NCBI GenBank assembly: GCA_949752795.1
Contig: OX457058.1
Coordinates: 156,002,353 to 156,066,352 of the forward strand
DNA: 64,000 nucleotides
DNA from: Hyperoodon ampullatus
Taxonomy: Eukaryota; Chordata; Mammalia; Artiodactyla; Ziphiidae
Reading direction: 5' to 3'
The position numbers and the translations under genes were made by a program. Below, piece after piece: positions 61,271-64,000 of this stretch; the stretch's first letter is position 1; each line of letters opens with the position of its first letter. The notes under the pieces are model-generated. The model saw nothing but the letters and a program-made list of their open reading frames with translations, had not been told where the DNA came from and made no database searches.

Positions 61271-62779
61271 TGTTCAAGTTCATTTAACCTACATCGCCAC
61301 CTACTGTCCACCTCCATCCCCATCTAAGAAACTTTTGCTCAGGGTTGGGTGGAGATGAGGTATGAGAGGCTGTACCTTGAGTGCAAGGGGCGACTGTGAA
61401 TGCACCCCTGTGGACCCCTGTTTAGGATGCCTGATCTACAATGGTTTATTCAGAATTATAGCAGTTCTATCCTTATTTCTGAGGTCTCCCTTTATTTCAA
61501 TCCAGAAGCAAATTTGGGGTTAGGAATATCAGCCAAGCTCTGATTGAAACAAAAACAAACCTCTCTCCACCTAAGAGAGAGCCTAAGGCCCTCTTTCTTG
61601 GCTTTAAAATTTTTATTGATTTGGGAATTTAGTGTTAGCTCCACCTGTGAATGATGGCCACTTTGGGCCTTTGGAGTGCTCCTGGCATTTGTCAAGCTGA
61701 TTTATGGAAGGAAATCTGAAAATGCTTTGCCCTCGTCCTTTGTTTCTTTATTTTGGTGGATTTCTTTTTTTCTCTCCTTGAGATTGTTTCCTACTTAAGT
61801 TGAGCAGGGAATACTGTCATATAGCACCCTTCTCTGATTCGCTTAGAAAGAGCAAGTGTCCTTTGAGAAATTCCCACTGCTGCTTGTTGGCCCTTTGCTC
61901 CTGTCCTGGAATCTCTAGAGCTGGAGATGGAAGTCATCCTATGGGTTTCTCTTGTCTTATGCTTTGGCTGTTCTCTTCCATGTGTTTGTTCTTCGCTTAA
62001 TCTTGTATTGAAATCCATCCATTATCTGAGCTTCCATCTTTAGTGAAGACCCACTTTTGCATGTTATGTCCTAGGATAATATTCCAGAAAACAGATATTT
62101 GCATAGATGTAAAATCTTATTTTTATAATCTTTAGACTTAGGTTGGGTTAACCAGCATCTTCTCAGGTAGATTTCTTGGAACCTAAGGCAGAATATCTGT
62201 ATTTGAAGTGCAGGGAAGGCTAAACAGAGTTTTCACTGAGCTATCCTAGATATAGAATAATGTTAGGTATTGATTCGAATTAGTGACATAGGTTAGATAT
62301 TTGATATTTGGTATCAGATACAGAGCGATTACCAAGGAGAATAAAATAGGACTCGCACAGCTCCTTTCTTTTTTCCCCTAAACCTCTACTATCTAGGATT
62401 ATAATAGAGGTTTTATAACCAAGAACAAAGTCTTTAACTCTCTTTGTTCCTCTAGCAAATTTTCTTCTGTTAAAAAAAGTCATTAAAGTATCTCTCTATT
62501 TTAGAAGTTCTTCATAAAGGCTATCTTAAACCATGCTATGCTTTTGGATCATTATAAGATTAATTAAAAGAATTTTTTATAGGCTAACAGCCTTAAAAAT
62601 ATTACTTCATACTTGTAGCATGAATTCTTATAGACCTCTTATATTGTCTAGGAGAATGTGGATGCATTGCTATTCCTGATAGCTATATTTATAATGTGGA
62701 ATTGGTTTCATACTATCAAATCATATATTAAATGCATATTATATACATATTAAATTATAATATTAATATTAGTTTTCTA
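61271..62779. other. Intron sequence, nothing recognised
   Basis: No exon, RNA gene or named repeat. The end is TA-rich (62725-62775). Confidence 0.45.
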
Positions 62780-62985
62780 TATAGCTATTATTTATATAGC
62801 ACTTGCTGTCTACCAGGCCTTTGGACTATGCTGTTGCATCCATTACTTTACTTAATTCTCAAAATAACAATGAGAGGTCAGTACTATTCTTTCCATTTTA
62901 CAGATGAGGAAATTGAGACGCATAGAGACTGACTTGGCCAACAACACACACTTCGTAAATGGCAGAAAATGAACTTGCATCTAGG
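62780..62985 (+). repeat. MIR SINE
   Basis: The wording tatagcacttgctgtctaccaggc, ccattttacagatgaggaaattgagacg and cgtaaatggcagaaaatgaacttgc is MIR. Confidence 0.75.
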
Positions 62986-63108
62986 GTTATCCCCCTTCCA
63001 AAGGTCACATTCTTAAACTTCTGGCTCAAATTCATCTAATGTTGAGTCGCTCTTTAATTCACAAGTTTATCTCTGCTCATTTTCAAGAGTGTTGTTGTTG
63101 AATTTTTT

Positions 63109-63322
63109 TTTTTTTTTTTTTTTTTTTTTTGTGGTACGCGGGGCTCTCACTGTTGTGACCTCTCCCGTTGCGGAGCACAGGCTCCGGACGCGCAGGCTCA
63201 GCGGCCATGGCTCACGGGCCCAGCCACTCCGTGGCATGTGGGATCTTCCCGGACCGGGGCACGAACCCATGTCCCCTGCATCGGCAGGAGGACTCTCAAC
63301 CACTGCGCCACCAGGGAAGCCC
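63109..63322 (-). mobile_element. CHR-type SINE, antisense
   Basis: A long T run, then gtggtacgcggggctctcac, through ccaccagggaagccc. The perfect 17-bp target duplication is ttgttgttgaatttttt (63092-63108 and 63323-63339). It is among the best-preserved copies in the window. Confidence 0.93.
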
Positions 63323-63339
63323 TTGTTGTTGAATTTTTT

Positions 63340-64000
63340 CTCCTTAAAGGTTTCTGCAACAAAATAGCTCTGTTTGAAGATTTCAGTCTTGATTTACAGC
63401 CCTTTGTTCTTTGTTTGGGAAGGATAGAGGGACTGCAACTGCCAGGGTGAGCAGGATGGACGAGTCATTGTTGAGGGAAGAGGGCCGCTTCCCTGCTGCA
63501 TAACACCCTTCATGTTTCCAGTTGTGGGCCCCTTGCTCTGGTCATCGTAAGGCATTTGCCTGTCCCTGCAGGAGGGGGAACGTCTGCTCCTTATGTGAGT
63601 CTCTGTCCAGCCCCTCCTGTGCATTCAGTAAGACCTGGCTCTTTGGGGCTAGGCGTCTCCAAAGTTTAACAAGGAAGTCCACATTCTCCACTTCCTCAGT
63701 ACAGCCCTGTGGCAGTCCTTCTTGTATATAATGTCCTGGAAACCACAGAGCTTGTTACCTCTAGAAATTGCATTGACCTGTGCATTGCCCTTCTCCTTCT
63801 AGAAAGAGTGATCACAGTTCCCAAACCTTTAGCCAACACTTGGAATAGGGGAGCTGAGTGTTTTGAAAAAATTCCCTAACCCAGGTGCTCCCAGAGCTGA
63901 ATCACCATGAAAAACATGGAGCCTTTGGGGGGAAGAAACAAAAGATCCTCAGGATCCAGAAATGTTATTTTTCATCAGTGCCTCTGGGAGGATATGACAG
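63340..64000. other. Intron sequence to the window end, nothing recognised
   Basis: Moderately GC-rich. The short frames on both strands overlap one another and have no neurexin similarity. Confidence 0.45.

Larger units (their letters stand above)
29932..64000 (+). other. NRXN3: Neurexin intron downstream of the microexon (partial)
   Basis: At least 34 kb of intron follows the microexon. The next expected exons are the 30-nt splice-site-3 segment (SKGPETL-type) and the following LNDNEWHTVRV exon. Neither was found on reading the + strand, so the intron probably runs past the window end. It contains the two largest L1 insertions in the window. Confidence 0.75.

Noticed and set aside
1..64000. 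CRISPR arrays, tRNA or rRNA genes, prokaryotic operons
   Set aside because: None seen. The tRNA-like boxes present belong to SINEs, and the regular repeats are microsatellites or short tandem duplications.

Overview
The window is mammalian nuclear DNA, almost certainly from a whale or dolphin (Cetacea) or a close cetartiodactyl relative. It is AT-rich, intron-like and dense in repeats. Seven copies of the tRNA-derived CHR-type SINE of cetartiodactyls are present, most of them with target-site duplications, and there are L1 elements whose 3' tails are of cetartiodactyl type. No bacterial-style genes or operons occur.

The only protein-coding sequence I can support is two exons of one alpha-neurexin gene on the + strand, best matched to NRXN3. 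The first (23523-23726, 204 nt) encodes the start of the LNS4 (laminin/neurexin/sex-hormone-binding-globulin) domain. The second (29905-29931) is a 27-nt microexon encoding DCIRINCNS. The two join in phase: the single G ending the first exon completes an Asp codon with AC at the start of the second. They are separated by a 6178-nt intron. The rest of the window is the flanking introns, at least 23.5 kb upstream and at least 34 kb downstream. The next expected coding piece, the 30-nt alternatively spliced segment at neurexin splice site 3, was not found.

The upstream intron (1-23522) holds ancient MIR, L2, hAT and Tigger relics, an old L1 with a CHR SINE nested inside it, three more CHR-type SINEs, a short sense L1 3' end, and a HAL1/L1 ORF1-type element preceded by degenerate tandem modules. 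The intron between the exons (23727-29904) has one antisense CHR SINE and a TA/TG microsatellite about 120 nt before the microexon. The downstream intron (29932-64000) carries two larger antisense L1 insertions. One is 5.2 kb with ORF1 and ORF2 remnants (43116-48281) and the other is 2.6 kb and 5'-truncated (54449-57012); both have target-site duplications. A MER20, further MIR and L2 fragments and two antisense CHR SINEs are also there.

The functional content is therefore a piece of a synaptic adhesion gene, at a place where two small exons must be spliced across very large, transposon-loaded introns. I saw no undescribed gene system, CRISPR array, RNA gene or second gene. Repeat family names come from recognising consensus wording by eye and need RepeatMasker confirmation; boundaries without target-site duplications are approximate.
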